Assembly (NCBI RefSeq): GCF_000015165.1
Contig: NC_009485.1
Location: forward strand, 4,669,501-4,733,500
Reading direction: 5' to 3'
Length of the DNA: 64,000 nt
DNA from: Bradyrhizobium sp. BTAi1
GTDB lineage: Bacteria > Pseudomonadota > Alphaproteobacteria > Rhizobiales > Xanthobacteraceae
Positions 1-10,028 of the stretch are shown here, one piece after another (positions within the stretch are counted from its first letter, which is position 1; each line of letters opens with the position of its first letter). The notes beneath the pieces are model-generated. The model had not been told where the DNA came from, did no database searches, and saw nothing but the letters and a program-made list of their open reading frames with translations. A program made the translations under genes and the position numbers.

Positions 1-39
1 AGTCTGGATTGCTTCGTCGCTACGCTCCTCGCAATGACG
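1..39. repeat. Dispersed palindromic repeat, copy 1 (right arm only, cut by window edge)
   Basis: Right arm of a repeat that recurs at 1515-1598, 11323-11397 and 18287-18378, with the shared segments CTCTGGATTGCTTCG and CTCCTCGCAATGACG. It ends 7 bases before the lpdA stop codon, so in the transcript it would begin just behind the lpdA reading frame. The left arm would lie outside the window. It resembles REP/RIME-type intergenic repeats; no coding potential is seen. Confidence 0.75.
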
Positions 40-46
40 CCCGGAG

Positions 47-1468
47 CTACATGTTAAGCACGCGGCCATAGGCGTCGAGCACGGCTTCCTTCATCATCTC
101 CGACAGGGTCGGATGCGGGAACACCGTGTGCATCAGCTCCTCCTCCGTCGTCTCCAGGTTCATCGCGACGACATAGCCCTGGATCAGCTCGGTCACCTCG
201 GCGCCGACCATATGCGCGCCGATCAGCTGTCCCGTCTTCTTGTCGAAGATCACCTTGACCAGGCCCTGGTCCTCGCCGAGCGCGATCGCCTTGCCGTTGC
301 CAACGAAGGGGAAGCGGCCGACACGGATGTCGCGGCCCTGCTCCTTGGCCTTGGCCTCGGTGAGGCCGACGGAGGCGATCTGCGGATGGCAGTAGGTGCA
401 GCCCGGAATGAGGTTCTTGTCCATCGCGTGCGGATGCAGGCCCTTGATCGCCTCGATGCAGACCACGCCCTCATGCTCGGCCTTGTGCGCCAGCATCGGG
501 GGACCGGCAACGTCACCGATGGCGTAGATGCCGGGCACGTTGGTCTTGCCGTAGCCGTCGATGACGATGCAGCCGCGATCGGTCTTCACCCCGAGCTTCT
601 CCAGCCCGAGATTTTCGATGTTGCCGACCACGCCGACGGCCGAGATCACGCGCTCGAATTCGACCGCCTCGATCTTGCCCTTGCCGTCGTCGATCGTGGC
701 GACCACGCTGTCGGTCTTCTTGTCGAGCTTAGTGACCTTGGCGCCGGTCATGATCTTGAGGCCCTGCTTCTCCAGCTGCTTGCGGGCGATGCCGGCGATC
801 TCGGCGTCCTCCACTGGCAGGATCTGCGGCAGCACCTCGACCACCGTCACCTCGGAGCCCATGGTGCGGAAGAACGAGGCGAACTCGATGCCGATCGCGC
901 CGGAGCCGACCACCAGCAGCGACTTCGGCATCTTCTCCGGCACCATCGCCTCGAAATAGGTCCACACCAGCTTCTTGTCCGGCTCGAGGCCCGGCAGCAC
1001 GCGCGGCCGCGCACCGGTCGCGACAATGATGTGCTTGGCCTGATAGGTGCCCTCGCCCAGCGCGCCCTTGGGCGACTCGACGTCGGATTTGGTCACCGTG
1101 ATCTTGCCGGGCGCGTCGATGGCAGCCTTGCCCCAGATCACCTGGACCTTGTTCTTCTTCATCAGGAAGCCGACGCCATCGTTCAGCCGCTTCGACACGC
1201 CGCGCGAGCGGGCCACGACAGCCTTCGGATCGTAGGAGATCTTCTCGGCAGAGAGGCCGTAATCCTTGGCGTGCTGCATGTAGTGATAGATCTCGGCCGA
1301 GCGCAGCAACGCCTTGGTCGGGATGCAGCCCCAGTTCAGGCAGATGCCGCCGAGATAGGACTTCTCGATGATCGCGGTCTTGAAGCCGAGCTGGGCGGCG
1401 CGGATCGCGGTGACGTAGCCGCCCGGGCCGGAGCCAATGATGATGACGTCGAAGGATGTGTCGGCCAT
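47..1468 (-). CDS. lpdA: Dihydrolipoyl dehydrogenase (E3 of pyruvate dehydrogenase)
   Basis: FAD-dependent disulfide oxidoreductase that reoxidises the dihydrolipoyl groups of the E2 subunit and passes electrons to NAD+. The FAD-binding GSGPGG motif is at residues 12-17, and the redox-active disulfide C43/C48 lies in GGICLNWGCIPTK. A second Rossmann motif (VVGSGAIGIEF) for NAD is near residue 190, and the C-terminal dimer domain carries the active-site HPHPTLSE with H452 and E457. At 473 residues it has normal family length. It is the last gene of the pdhA-pdhB-DUF5076-pdhC-lpdA block, separated from pdhC by a palindromic repeat. Its position in the pdh cluster suggests that it serves pyruvate dehydrogenase, but an E3 can be shared with 2-oxoglutarate dehydrogenase. 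The start at 1468 has only a weak ribosome-binding site. Confidence 0.97.
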   Translation of the reverse strand: MADTSFDVIIIGSGPGGYVTAIRAAQLGFKTAIIEKSYLGGICLNWGCIPTKALLRSAEIYHYMQHAKDYGLSAEKISYDPKAVVARSRGVSKRLNDGVGFLMKKNKVQVIWGKAAIDAPGKITVTKSDVESPKGALGEGTYQAKHIIVATGARPRVLPGLEPDKKLVWTYFEAMVPEKMPKSLLVVGSGAIGIEFASFFRTMGSEVTVVEVLPQILPVEDAEIAGIARKQLEKQGLKIMTGAKVTKLDKKTDSVVATIDDGKGKIEAVEFERVISAVGVVGNIENLGLEKLGVKTDRGCIVIDGYGKTNVPGIYAIGDVAGPPMLAHKAEHEGVVCIEAIKGLHPHAMDKNLIPGCTYCHPQIASVGLTEAKAKEQGRDIRVGRFPFVGNGKAIALGEDQGLVKVIFDKKTGQLIGAHMVGAEVTELIQGYVVAMNLETTEEELMHTVFPHPTLSEMMKEAVLDAYGRVLNM

Positions 1469-1514
1469 GGCTATGCAATCATTCTCATCGTTAGCCGGGT
1501 CAGTCGAACTCTCT

Positions 1515-1598
1515 CCGTCATTGCGAGGAGCGGAAGCGACGACGCAATCCAGGGTTCCGGCGGGACTCTGGATTGCTTCGCTGCGCTCGCAATGACGG
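1515..1598. repeat. Dispersed palindromic repeat, copy 2 (pdhC-lpdA gap)
   Basis: Complete two-armed copy. The left arm CGTCATTGCGAG...GCAATCCAGG is followed by an 11-base spacer and the right arm CTCTGGATTGC...CGCAATGACG. The arms can pair over most of their length with small interruptions. It fills most of the gap between pdhC (stop at 1620) and lpdA (start at 1468), 21 bases behind the pdhC stop codon. Confidence 0.85.
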
Positions 1599-1619
1599 CG
1601 GATGCGGTCGCAGCGTGGC

Positions 1620-2978
1620 TCACACCATCATCATCACGGGATTTTCGATCAGCTGCTTGAAGGCGCCGATCAGCTCGGCGCCGAGCGCGCCGTCGATCGC
1701 GCGGTGATCGCAGGACAGGGTCACGCTCATCATGTTCGCGATCTCGATCTTGCCGTTGCGTACCACCGGCCGCTCTTCCGACGTGCCGACCGCGAGGATG
1801 GTCGCATGCGGCGGATTGATCACGGCGGTGAAGTGATTGATGCCGTACATGCCGAGGTTGGACACCGCGGTGGTGCCGCCCTGATACTCCTCCGGCTTCA
1901 GCTTGCGCGAGCGGGCGCGCGCGGCGAAGTCCTTCATCTCACCTGAGATCGCCGACAGCGTCTTGGTCTCGGCCTTGCGAATGATCGGGGTGATCAGGCC
2001 GCCCGGCATCGCGACGGCGACGCCGACGTCGGAATGCTTGTGCTTGACCATGCCGCCTTCGGTCCAGCTGACGTTGCAGTTCGGAATCTTCTGCAGCGCC
2101 ACCGCCATCGCCTTGATGACGAAGTCGTTCACCGAGAGCTTGTAGAGCGGCTTCTTCTCCTTGTCCTTTGGAGCTGCCGCATTGATCTCCTCGCGCGCGG
2201 TGAGCAGCTTGCCGATGTCGCAGTCGATCGTGAGATAGAAGTGCGGAACGTTCTGCACCGAGGCGGTCAGGCGCTGCGCAATGGTGCGGCGCATGCCGTC
2301 ATGCGGGATGACTTCGTAGGAGCCCGGCTCGAACAGCGCCAGGATCTGCTTGTCGGACATCGACGGCGCCAGCGCGGGTGCGCCCGCAGCGGCGGGCGCC
2401 GCCGACGGCGCGGCCTTGAGGCCCTTGCCGGACTTCGCTTCCTCGACGTCACGCGCCACGACGCGGCCATGCGGGCCGGTGCCGGTGATACGCGCGAGAT
2501 CGATGCCGGCGTCCTTGGCGAGACGCCGCGCCAGCGGCGACGAGAACACGCGGGCGTGGCCGTTCAACTGCGGAGCAGCGGCAGCGGCCGGCGCGGGCAC
2601 AGCCGGAGCAGCAGCCGGCTTTGGCGCAGGCGCGGCGGCCGGAGCAGCCGCGGCCGCGGGAGCCGCCGCAGCGGCCTTGGTCTCAGCCTTGGGCGCCGCG
2701 GCCGCCGGAGCGCTGCCGGCCGCCTTGACGTCCTCGCCTTCGCCGGCGAGCACCGCGATCACGTCGTTGACCGGCACGTCCTGCGTGCCTTCTGGCACCA
2801 GGATCTTGGCGAGCGTGCCTTCGTCGACCGCCTCGACCTCCATCGTGGCCTTGTCGGTCTCGATCTCGGCGATGACCTCGCCCGACTTGACCTGGTCGCC
2901 TTCCTTCTTGAGCCAACGAGCGAGGTTGCCCTTCTCCATCGTCGGCGACAGCGCGGGCATCAGAATATTGATCGGCAT
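1620..2978 (-). CDS. pdhC: Pyruvate dehydrogenase E2, dihydrolipoamide acetyltransferase
   Basis: Core acetyltransferase that moves the acetyl group from E1-bound hydroxyethyl-TPP through lipoyl-lysine to CoA. Residues 1-80 form one lipoyl domain with the lipoylation lysine K43 in ETDKATMEVEA. An Ala/Pro-rich flexible linker covers about 80-135. The E1/E3-binding domain (FSSPLARRLAKDAGIDL...GPHGRVVARDV) spans about 144-185, and the rest is the catalytic domain with H425 and D429 in the motif SCDHRAIDG. It has a single lipoyl domain and 452 residues, typical of alphaproteobacterial PdhC. Its start is 2 bases past the stop of the small gene upstream, so the two are likely translationally coupled. 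Confidence 0.97.
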   Translation of the reverse strand: MPINILMPALSPTMEKGNLARWLKKEGDQVKSGEVIAEIETDKATMEVEAVDEGTLAKILVPEGTQDVPVNDVIAVLAGEGEDVKAAGSAPAAAAPKAETKAAAAAPAAAAAPAAAPAPKPAAAPAVPAPAAAAAPQLNGHARVFSSPLARRLAKDAGIDLARITGTGPHGRVVARDVEEAKSGKGLKAAPSAAPAAAGAPALAPSMSDKQILALFEPGSYEVIPHDGMRRTIAQRLTASVQNVPHFYLTIDCDIGKLLTAREEINAAAPKDKEKKPLYKLSVNDFVIKAMAVALQKIPNCNVSWTEGGMVKHKHSDVGVAVAMPGGLITPIIRKAETKTLSAISGEMKDFAARARSRKLKPEEYQGGTTAVSNLGMYGINHFTAVINPPHATILAVGTSEERPVVRNGKIEIANMMSVTLSCDHRAIDGALGAELIGAFKQLIENPVMMMV

Positions 2979-2980
2979 GA

Positions 2981-3286
2981 TCAGTGACCTTGTTTCGACC
3001 TGGGGCTGGTGCTGCCCATATCAGTCGGCCGAGCCAGCTCGGCTTCGAACATCTCGACGATGCGCTGCAGCGCCTCGTCTTCGGAATAATCGCTCTCGCG
3101 CGCATAGGCGCGCGCAGCATGACGGGCGACGTCGACCAGGAGCAGCCCCCACACGTCGGGCTCCTCGAAGGCGCGTTGGAACGCGATCGAGAGCCCGCCA
3201 TCGAGCACGAAGGCGCGCAACACTTCGGTGGCGTCCTCGCGGCCGACAACGTCGGGCGGCAGCGGCTGCTCCTTGGGTCCGGCCAT
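2981..3286 (-). CDS. Small DUF5076-like protein in the pdh operon
   Basis: A 101-residue soluble protein with no signal peptide or membrane segment. It lies between pdhB (14-base gap) and pdhC (2-base gap) on the same strand, so it is almost certainly co-transcribed with them. The sequence (LPPDVVGREDATEVLRAFV, then VWGLLLVDVARHAARAYA) matches my memory of the DUF5076 family, which I associate with this position in Bradyrhizobium-type genomes. Function is unknown. Context suggests a role linked to the pyruvate dehydrogenase complex, but nothing in the sequence shows a catalytic motif. Confidence 0.8.
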   Translation of the reverse strand: MAGPKEQPLPPDVVGREDATEVLRAFVLDGGLSIAFQRAFEEPDVWGLLLVDVARHAARAYARESDYSEDEALQRIVEMFEAELARPTDMGSTSPRSKQGH

Positions 3287-3300
3287 GTTCGGGATTTCCC

Positions 3301-4698
<1,398 letters not shown>

Positions 4699-4727
4699 AT
4701 CAGCTCCGGAAGAAACAGCGTCTGCGC

Positions 4728-5750
4728 TTAGCGGTAAACGTCGGTGTAAAGCTCGGCGGCATCAGGCTCGGGATCGGCCTGGGCGAAATCGGCCGCCTCG
4801 TTGACGATCTTGCGCACATCGGCATCGATCGCCTTGAGATCCTGCTCGCTGACCTTGGCCGCCAGCAGGCGGTTGCGGACCTGCTCGATCGGATCCTGGT
4901 CGTGACGGACCTTCTCGACCTCCTCGCGGGTGCGGTACTTGGCCGGGTCCGACATCGAGTGGCCGCGATAGCGGTAGGTCTGCATTTCCAGAATGTAGGG
5001 GCCCTTGCCCTCGCGGCACCAGGCGACCGCCTTCTCGCCGGCAGCCTTCACGGCGCGCACGTCCATGCCGTCGACCTGCTCGCCCGGGATGTTGAAGGAG
5101 ATGCCGCGCTTGGAGAAGTCGGTCTGCGCCGAGGCGCGCGACACCGCGGTGCCCATGGCATAGCGGTTGTTCTCGATGACGTAGATCACCGGCAGCTTCC
5201 AGAGCTCCGCCATGTTGAAGCTCTCATAGACCTGGCCCTGATTGGCCGCGCCGTCGCCGAAATAAGCGACGCTGACCGAGTCGTTGCCGCGGTAGCGGTT
5301 GGCGAGCGCCAGCCCCGTGCCGAGCGACACCTGGGCGCCGACGATGCCATGGCCGCCGAAGAAGTTCTTCTCCATGCTGAACATGTGCATGGAGCCGCCC
5401 TTGCCCTTGGAGTAGCCGCCACGGCGCCCGGTGAGCTCGGCCATGACGCCCTTGGCATCCATGCCGCAGGCCAGCATGTGGCCGTGGTCGCGATAACCGG
5501 TGATGACCTGGTCACCCTCCTTCAGCGCCATCTGCATGCCGACCACCACAGCCTCCTGGCCGATATAGAGGTGGCAGAAGCCGCCGATCGCACCCATGCC
5601 ATAAAGCTGACCCGCCTTCTCCTCAAAGCGACGGATCAGCAGCATGTCGCGCAGCGCGGCCAATTCCTGTTCTCTGGTGAATTCCGGCGGCGGGCCGTTG
5701 TCTCTGTCCTGCCCTTGTTCCTTTGTGGCGGTTTTCTTGGGTGCGGCCAT
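4728..5750 (-). CDS. pdhA: Pyruvate dehydrogenase E1 alpha subunit
   Basis: Alpha chain of the heterotetrameric E1. The thiamine-diphosphate motif runs from GDG at 165-167 to NN at 194-195 (FGDGAANQGQVYESFNMAEL...VIENN). The conserved YRGHSMSDP loop, the site phosphorylated in eukaryotic E1, is present near residue 275. A charged N-terminal extension of about 25 residues is of low complexity. First gene of the operon; a 430-base non-coding stretch upstream should hold the promoter. The start codon follows CCGGAATTGCC, a modest ribosome-binding site. Confidence 0.97.
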   Translation of the reverse strand: MAAPKKTATKEQGQDRDNGPPPEFTREQELAALRDMLLIRRFEEKAGQLYGMGAIGGFCHLYIGQEAVVVGMQMALKEGDQVITGYRDHGHMLACGMDAKGVMAELTGRRGGYSKGKGGSMHMFSMEKNFFGGHGIVGAQVSLGTGLALANRYRGNDSVSVAYFGDGAANQGQVYESFNMAELWKLPVIYVIENNRYAMGTAVSRASAQTDFSKRGISFNIPGEQVDGMDVRAVKAAGEKAVAWCREGKGPYILEMQTYRYRGHSMSDPAKYRTREEVEKVRHDQDPIEQVRNRLLAAKVSEQDLKAIDADVRKIVNEAADFAQADPEPDAAELYTDVYR

Positions 5751-6180
5751 GGCAATTCCGGATGAGAGAAAAAAGTAGCCCTCTCTAGCTCAACTCCAGG
5801 AGACGTAAAAGGACCGCGTGAACCACCATTCACTTTGCGTTTGCCGCACTGCAACGGGCACGAAATTTTAGAAATCCAACAGCCCGTTTTTTGAAACGAA
5901 GAATGGGGAGCTGGCCCGGGCCGTCACTTTGCTGCGAGCTGAGCTGCATCAGCAACCGACCGAGGTGCGCCCGTCGGATTGCCCAAGGTCGCGCCAGCAC
6001 CCCGCCCGATTGAGCGGCCCGCGCGAGCGGAAGCGTCCGATCGCCGAAACGATCCACAACGCGGCAGACGAAGGCCACGCCACACGCAGACCGGGCTGCT
6101 CCGGCCCACGCGGACCGCCGGCAATCTGCGTAGTCCTACGGAGACAAATTCAGCCGGCTTAAACCATCGGCCCGCACTGT
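5751..6180. other. Intergenic region between divergent pdhA and chemoreceptor gene
   Basis: 430 bases that should contain the pdh operon promoter (minus) and the chemoreceptor promoter (plus). There is a local A/T-rich patch around 5862-5893 (GAAATTTTAGAAAT, then CCGTTTTTTGAAACG) in otherwise GC-rich DNA. No tRNA, terminator hairpin or recognisable operator was found, and no -35/-10 pair was convincing enough to list. Confidence 0.5.
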
Positions 6181-7902
6181 ATGTGCCACGCAGCAATGGA
6201 GCTGCGGGCCCTGGGAATGCATATGGTCCTGACGATCCCTCGCCGTTTCGGCATCCTTGTCGCCGTTTCCATCGCGATCTGCATCGCGGCCATCGCAAGC
6301 CAGCTGTTGAGCGCCCGCTCCGCCCTTCTCGACGAACGCAAGACGGCCATCGTCGGCCAGGTGCAGTCGGCCGTATCGATCGTGAAGGCGCTGGCCGCCG
6401 AGGTTCAGAAGGGCACGCTGACCGAAGCAGAGGCGCAGAGCCGCGCCAAGGCCACGCTGCGCAGCATCCGATATGGCAAGAACGACTACATCTTCGTCTA
6501 CAAGCCGGACGGAGAGAATATCGTTCTTGGTCCCCGCCCCGACTGGGAAGGCAAGAATCTCAGCAACGAAAAGGACGCCAATGGCCTGTTGTTCGTGCGC
6601 GAACTGGTCACGGCGGGCCTGCGCGACGGCGGCGGTTTCTCCGAATACATGTTTGCCCGCGCCGGCAGCACCATTCCCGTCGCCAAGCTGGGCTATACGC
6701 TGAAGGCCGATCCCTGGAATTGGATCGTCGGCACCGGCGTCTATGTCGACGATCTGGACGAGATGTTCTACGCGTCCGTGAAGACGGCCTTGCTCTGGGC
6801 CGCGGGACTGATCGCGCTGCTTTGCATGATTGCCCTGCTCATTGCGCGGGGACTGGTCCGTCCGCTGCAGGCCATCACGAAGGTGATGACCGAGCTCGCG
6901 ACGGGCAATCTGGCCGTGCTTGTTCCGGGCGCCGAGCGGCGCGACGAGCTCGGCGAGATGGCGCGGGCGGTCGAAGTCTTCAAGGTCAATGCGGCGGCGC
7001 GCCAGCGTCTCGAAGCCGAGCAGAAGGAGCAGGAAGGCCGCCTCGCGGCACAGCGCAAGGCGGACACCGAGCGGCTCGCCAACGAGTTCGAGCGTTCGGT
7101 CGGCAGCATCATCGAGACCGTCTCGTCGGCGGCGACCGCGCTGGAATCCTCGGCCAAGTCGCTGACAGCGACGGCCGACCGGTCTCAGGGGCTCGCCACC
7201 GTCGTCGCCAACGCCTCGGGCGACGCGTCCAACAACGTCCAATCGGTGGCGGCCTCGACCGAGGAGATGTCCTCCTCCGTCAACGAGATCAGCCGCCAGG
7301 TGCAGCAATCGGCCGCGATCGCGAGCGAAGCCGTCGAGCAGGCACGGCGCACCAACCAGCGGGTCGGCGAATTGTCGCAGGCGGCCGCCCGCATCGGCGA
7401 TGTCGTCGAATTGATCAATACGATCGCGGGCCAGACCAATCTGCTGGCGCTGAACGCGACGATCGAGGCGGCGCGCGCCGGCGACGCCGGCCGCGGCTTC
7501 GCGGTGGTCGCCTCCGAGGTCAAGGCGCTGGCCGAGCAGACCGCCAAGGCCACCGATGAGATCAGCCAGCAGATCGGCGCGATCCAGGCCGCCACCCAGC
7601 ATTCGGTCTCGGCGATCAGGGAGATCGGCGACACGATCGGGCGCATGTCCGAGATCGCCTCGACCATCGCCGCGGCCGTGGAGGAACAGGGCGCGGCCAC
7701 CCAGGAGATCTCCCGCAACATTCAACAGGCCGCGCAGGGCACGCGCCAGGTCTCGGCCAACATTGCCCAGGTGCAGCGCGAGGCGAGCGAGACCGGATCG
7801 GCGTCGTCGCAGGTGCTCAATTCAGTGCAGTGTCTGTCGCAGGACAGCCAGCGCCTCAAGCTCGAGGTCAGCCGGTTCCTCGAATCCGTGCGCGCCGCCT
7901 GA
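6181..7902 (+). CDS. Methyl-accepting chemotaxis protein with single-Cache sensor
   Basis: Transmembrane chemoreceptor feeding CheA/CheW. It has an N-terminal membrane anchor at about residues 14-34 and a periplasmic Cache-type sensor at about 35-200 (RYGKNDYIFVYKPDGENIVLG, then GYTLKADPWNWIVGTGVYVDD), followed by a second membrane segment at about 202-226. A HAMP linker follows, then a long coiled-coil signalling domain whose conserved hairpin tip (INTIAGQTNLLALNATIEAA) lies near 412-431. Length is 573 residues from the first ATG. The start is uncertain: ATGs at 6196, 6217 and 6223 are in frame, and 6223 has GGGA at suitable spacing. The ligand cannot be told from sequence. A hairpin lies downstream at 7919-7942. 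Confidence 0.95.
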   Translation: MCHAAMELRALGMHMVLTIPRRFGILVAVSIAICIAAIASQLLSARSALLDERKTAIVGQVQSAVSIVKALAAEVQKGTLTEAEAQSRAKATLRSIRYGKNDYIFVYKPDGENIVLGPRPDWEGKNLSNEKDANGLLFVRELVTAGLRDGGGFSEYMFARAGSTIPVAKLGYTLKADPWNWIVGTGVYVDDLDEMFYASVKTALLWAAGLIALLCMIALLIARGLVRPLQAITKVMTELATGNLAVLVPGAERRDELGEMARAVEVFKVNAAARQRLEAEQKEQEGRLAAQRKADTERLANEFERSVGSIIETVSSAATALESSAKSLTATADRSQGLATVVANASGDASNNVQSVAASTEEMSSSVNEISRQVQQSAAIASEAVEQARRTNQRVGELSQAAARIGDVVELINTIAGQTNLLALNATIEAARAGDAGRGFAVVASEVKALAEQTAKATDEISQQIGAIQAATQHSVSAIREIGDTIGRMSEIASTIAAAVEEQGAATQEISRNIQQAAQGTRQVSANIAQVQREASETGSASSQVLNSVQCLSQDSQRLKLEVSRFLESVRAA

Positions 7903-7918
7903 CGTATGGATCGCTGCA

Positions 7919-7945
7919 AGCCGGCTCGGCTCCGGGCCGGCTTTC
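7919..7945 (+). terminator. Terminator-like hairpin behind the chemoreceptor gene
   Basis: A perfect 7-base stem (AGCCGGC at 7919-7925, GCCGGCT at 7936-7942) with a 10-base loop, followed only by TTTC. It lies between two convergent genes (chemoreceptor plus, ftsB-like minus). The short T-tract makes efficient intrinsic termination uncertain. Confidence 0.5.
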
Positions 7946-7988
7946 CGGCCCCGGCAGCGTCCGCCCTTCCGCGTAGACGGATCGATCA

Positions 7989-8303
7989 CTACGGACGGTT
8001 GATCCGGATCAGATCGTGGGGGTTGGCGTAGCCCAGCTGAAAGCGCGCGCGCTCATCGAGCATATCGGGGTCGACCCGGTCGGAGCGCAGCAGCGACACC
8101 CGCCTCTCGCCCTCGGCCCGCTCCTGCTTCAGGCGCACGAGCTCAGAAGTGAGGGAGATGATCTCCTGGTCGAGTTCCTGGCGCGCGGTGAGTCCGTAGC
8201 GCCCCGTATAAGCGTTGATGCCGAAATAGCCGATGATGGCCGCCGCCATCGTATAGAGGGCGAGCCCCGTCAGGAACGATTTCAGGCGTGCGCGGGAGAC
8301 CAT
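7989..8303 (-). CDS. ftsB: FtsB/DivIC-family septum formation initiator
   Basis: Small bitopic cell-division protein of 104 residues. It has a short cytoplasmic N-terminus, one membrane segment at about 10-30 (GLALYTMAAAIIGYFGINAY), and a periplasmic coiled coil at about 40-72 (LDQEIISLTSELVRLKQERA). The family's LDERARFQLGYANPHDLI-type tail follows. In alphaproteobacteria ftsB-like genes commonly sit between eno and pdhA. Here they are still neighbours in the broad sense, but separated by a chemoreceptor on one side and five metabolic genes on the other. Assignment to FtsB proper rests on size, topology and context. Confidence 0.85.
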   Translation of the reverse strand: MVSRARLKSFLTGLALYTMAAAIIGYFGINAYTGRYGLTARQELDQEIISLTSELVRLKQERAEGERRVSLLRSDRVDPDMLDERARFQLGYANPHDLIRINRP

Positions 8304-8328
8304 AGGCGTGACAATGCGAGCCCGGCGG

Positions 8329-8343
8329 TTAAGGAATCGCTAA
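8329..8343. promoter_or_regulatory. CtrA-like site upstream of ftsB
   Basis: TTAA-GGAATCG-CTAA, one base away from the TTAA-N7-TTAA consensus known for the alphaproteobacterial cell-cycle regulator CtrA. It ends 26 bases before the ftsB start codon. A second copy with the same right half lies before the GGDEF-EAL gene (27200-27214). This is motif resemblance only. Confidence 0.35.
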
Positions 8344-8365
8344 CCCTGCCCAACCCACGAGGCGC

Positions 8366-9157
8366 TCAACTCCGATACGCCGGCTCCTCGGCGTCCAGCG
8401 TGCGCTTGATCGCCTCGAGATGCAGCCGCGCCGATTCCGTATCGCCGTCCCGCATCTGCCGGTAGGTCGCTTCGGCAATCTCGGGGGCGACCGGCACGAC
8501 CGTCCGCCCGGTCGACAGCGCCAGGCACTGCACCTGGCAGGCGCGCTCGAGATAGTACAGATCGTCCCAGGCTTCCGCGATGGTCGGCGCCAGCACCATC
8601 ACGCCATGATGCTTCATGAACACGATGTCGGCGTCGCCGATCGCGGCGGCGATGCGGTCGCCCTCGCTGTTGTTGAGCGCCAACCCGTTGTAGTTCTCGT
8701 CGACGGCGGTGCGGCCGTAGAATTTCAACGCGGTCTGTCCGGCAAAGATCAGCGGCTGGCCTTCCGTCATCGACAGCGCCGTTGCATAGGGCATGTGCGT
8801 GTGGAAGGCGACCTTGGCGCGCGGCAGCGCCTTGTGGATGCGGGCATGAATGTAGAAGGCGGTGGCTTCCGGGCGGCCGTCGCCGGCGATGACGTTGCCG
8901 TCGAAATCGCACACCAGCAGCTGCGATGCCGTCAGCTCGCGAAAGGCGTAGCCGTAGGGATTGACGATGAAGAGGTCATCGTAGCCGGGCACCAGCGCCG
9001 AGAAGTGGTTGCAGATGCCCTCCTCCAGGCCGTACCGCGCCGCCATGCGAAAACAGGCCGCGAGGTTGACGCGCGCCTGCCAGATCGCCTCCGAATTCAG
9101 CTCCGGCTGGTTCGGACCGGGCTTCGACGAGTTGGCAGGGGTGAATGCATGAGCCAT
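8366..9157 (-). CDS. Class II aldolase/adducin-family protein
   Basis: Zinc-dependent class II aldolase fold. The putative metal ligands are the His pair in FHTHMPYATAL and the His residues in FMKHHGVMVLA; the acid residue of the family lies in the N-terminal part. Length is 263 residues. I chose the ATG at 9157 over the longer frame to 9220 because AAGGA sits 6 bases before it on the minus strand and the extra residues look non-conserved. The substrate is not identifiable: family members include fuculose- and ribulose-phosphate aldolases, and many paralogues of this shape (MAHAF-type N-terminus) are uncharacterised. No kinase or isomerase for a sugar pathway lies nearby. Confidence 0.9.
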   Translation of the reverse strand: MAHAFTPANSSKPGPNQPELNSEAIWQARVNLAACFRMAARYGLEEGICNHFSALVPGYDDLFIVNPYGYAFRELTASQLLVCDFDGNVIAGDGRPEATAFYIHARIHKALPRAKVAFHTHMPYATALSMTEGQPLIFAGQTALKFYGRTAVDENYNGLALNNSEGDRIAAAIGDADIVFMKHHGVMVLAPTIAEAWDDLYYLERACQVQCLALSTGRTVVPVAPEIAEATYRQMRDGDTESARLHLEAIKRTLDAEEPAYRS

Positions 9158-9322
9158 GGCGCGTCCTTGCTGCGTGACCTTGGTGCGTCTCGTTGCGGCG
9201 CGTCCTGGCGTGCGCATCATTGCGCAGGGCGCCGCCTCCCCTTGAAAACCGATCGGGCAGAGCGCGTCAACGCCCTGCCCTGCTCGACGCGGATGGCCCG
9301 CCTGATGCGGCGAGGATGAAAG

Positions 9323-9880
9323 TCAGCCGTTCTGCTTGGCCACGAAGACGGCGAATGCGTCCAGATATTGCTGCAGCACCGTCTTCAGCGCGTCCTTGGT
9401 CAGTTCGCCCTGGCCATCGAACGCATCGCCGACGCCGTTGAGATAGATCTCAGGCTGGCCCATCACCGGACCCGAGATGCCCGGCATGATATTCTGCAGA
9501 TGCTTGGCCGCGGCGACGCCCCCGAGCGGGCCCGGCGAATTGGAGATCAGGCCGACCGGCTTGCCCAGGAACGAGCTCTGCCCATACGGACGCGAGGCGA
9601 TGTCGATGGCGTTCTTCAGCACGCCGGGGATCGAGCGATTATATTCGGGCGTCAGGATCAGCACGCCGTTCGAGGCCTTGAGCTTCTCCCGCAAGGCGAG
9701 CCAATCCGCGGGCGGGTTGGCCTCGAGATCCTGGTTGAAGAACGACAGGCCTTCGAGCGTGGCCACCTCGATCTTGAGGCTGGCGGGGGCAAGCTTGGCC
9801 ATCGCCTTCGCGATCTTGAGGGTGAAGCTCTCCTTGCGGAGGCTGCCGACGAGCGCGACGATCGAATAGGGAGCGGGCAT
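9323..9880 (-). CDS. NADPH-dependent FMN reductase family protein
   Basis: Flavodoxin-like quinone/chromate reductase type. It has an N-terminal phosphate-binding loop (VALVGSLRKESFTLKIAKAM), the LTPEYNRSIPGVLKNAIDIASRP active-site segment, and GKPVGLISNSPGPLGG. Length is 185 residues from the ATG at 9880, which has AAAGGA 7 bases upstream; a longer frame reaches 9916. It is likely a soluble flavoprotein reducing quinones or similar acceptors in stress protection. The physiological substrate is not shown by sequence. Confidence 0.92.
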   Translation of the reverse strand: MPAPYSIVALVGSLRKESFTLKIAKAMAKLAPASLKIEVATLEGLSFFNQDLEANPPADWLALREKLKASNGVLILTPEYNRSIPGVLKNAIDIASRPYGQSSFLGKPVGLISNSPGPLGGVAAAKHLQNIMPGISGPVMGQPEIYLNGVGDAFDGQGELTKDALKTVLQQYLDAFAVFVAKQNG

Positions 9881-10028
9881 GAGACCATCCTTTGAAGAGG
9901 AACGTATGGGACGCACTTAAGGCCCGCAGCCAACAACATGCAAGTGCATGAACTAGCCGATCGCGAAACTCAGCGTTTCATCGCGGGAAACGTTCGGATG
10001 TTCCAGCCGGGTCACCGCCGCGGCCAAA

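Noticed and set aside
5979..6180. Open plus-strand frame upstream of the chemoreceptor
   Set aside because: No ribosome-binding site and low-complexity Arg/Pro/Gln composition in the wrong frame relative to the chemoreceptor.
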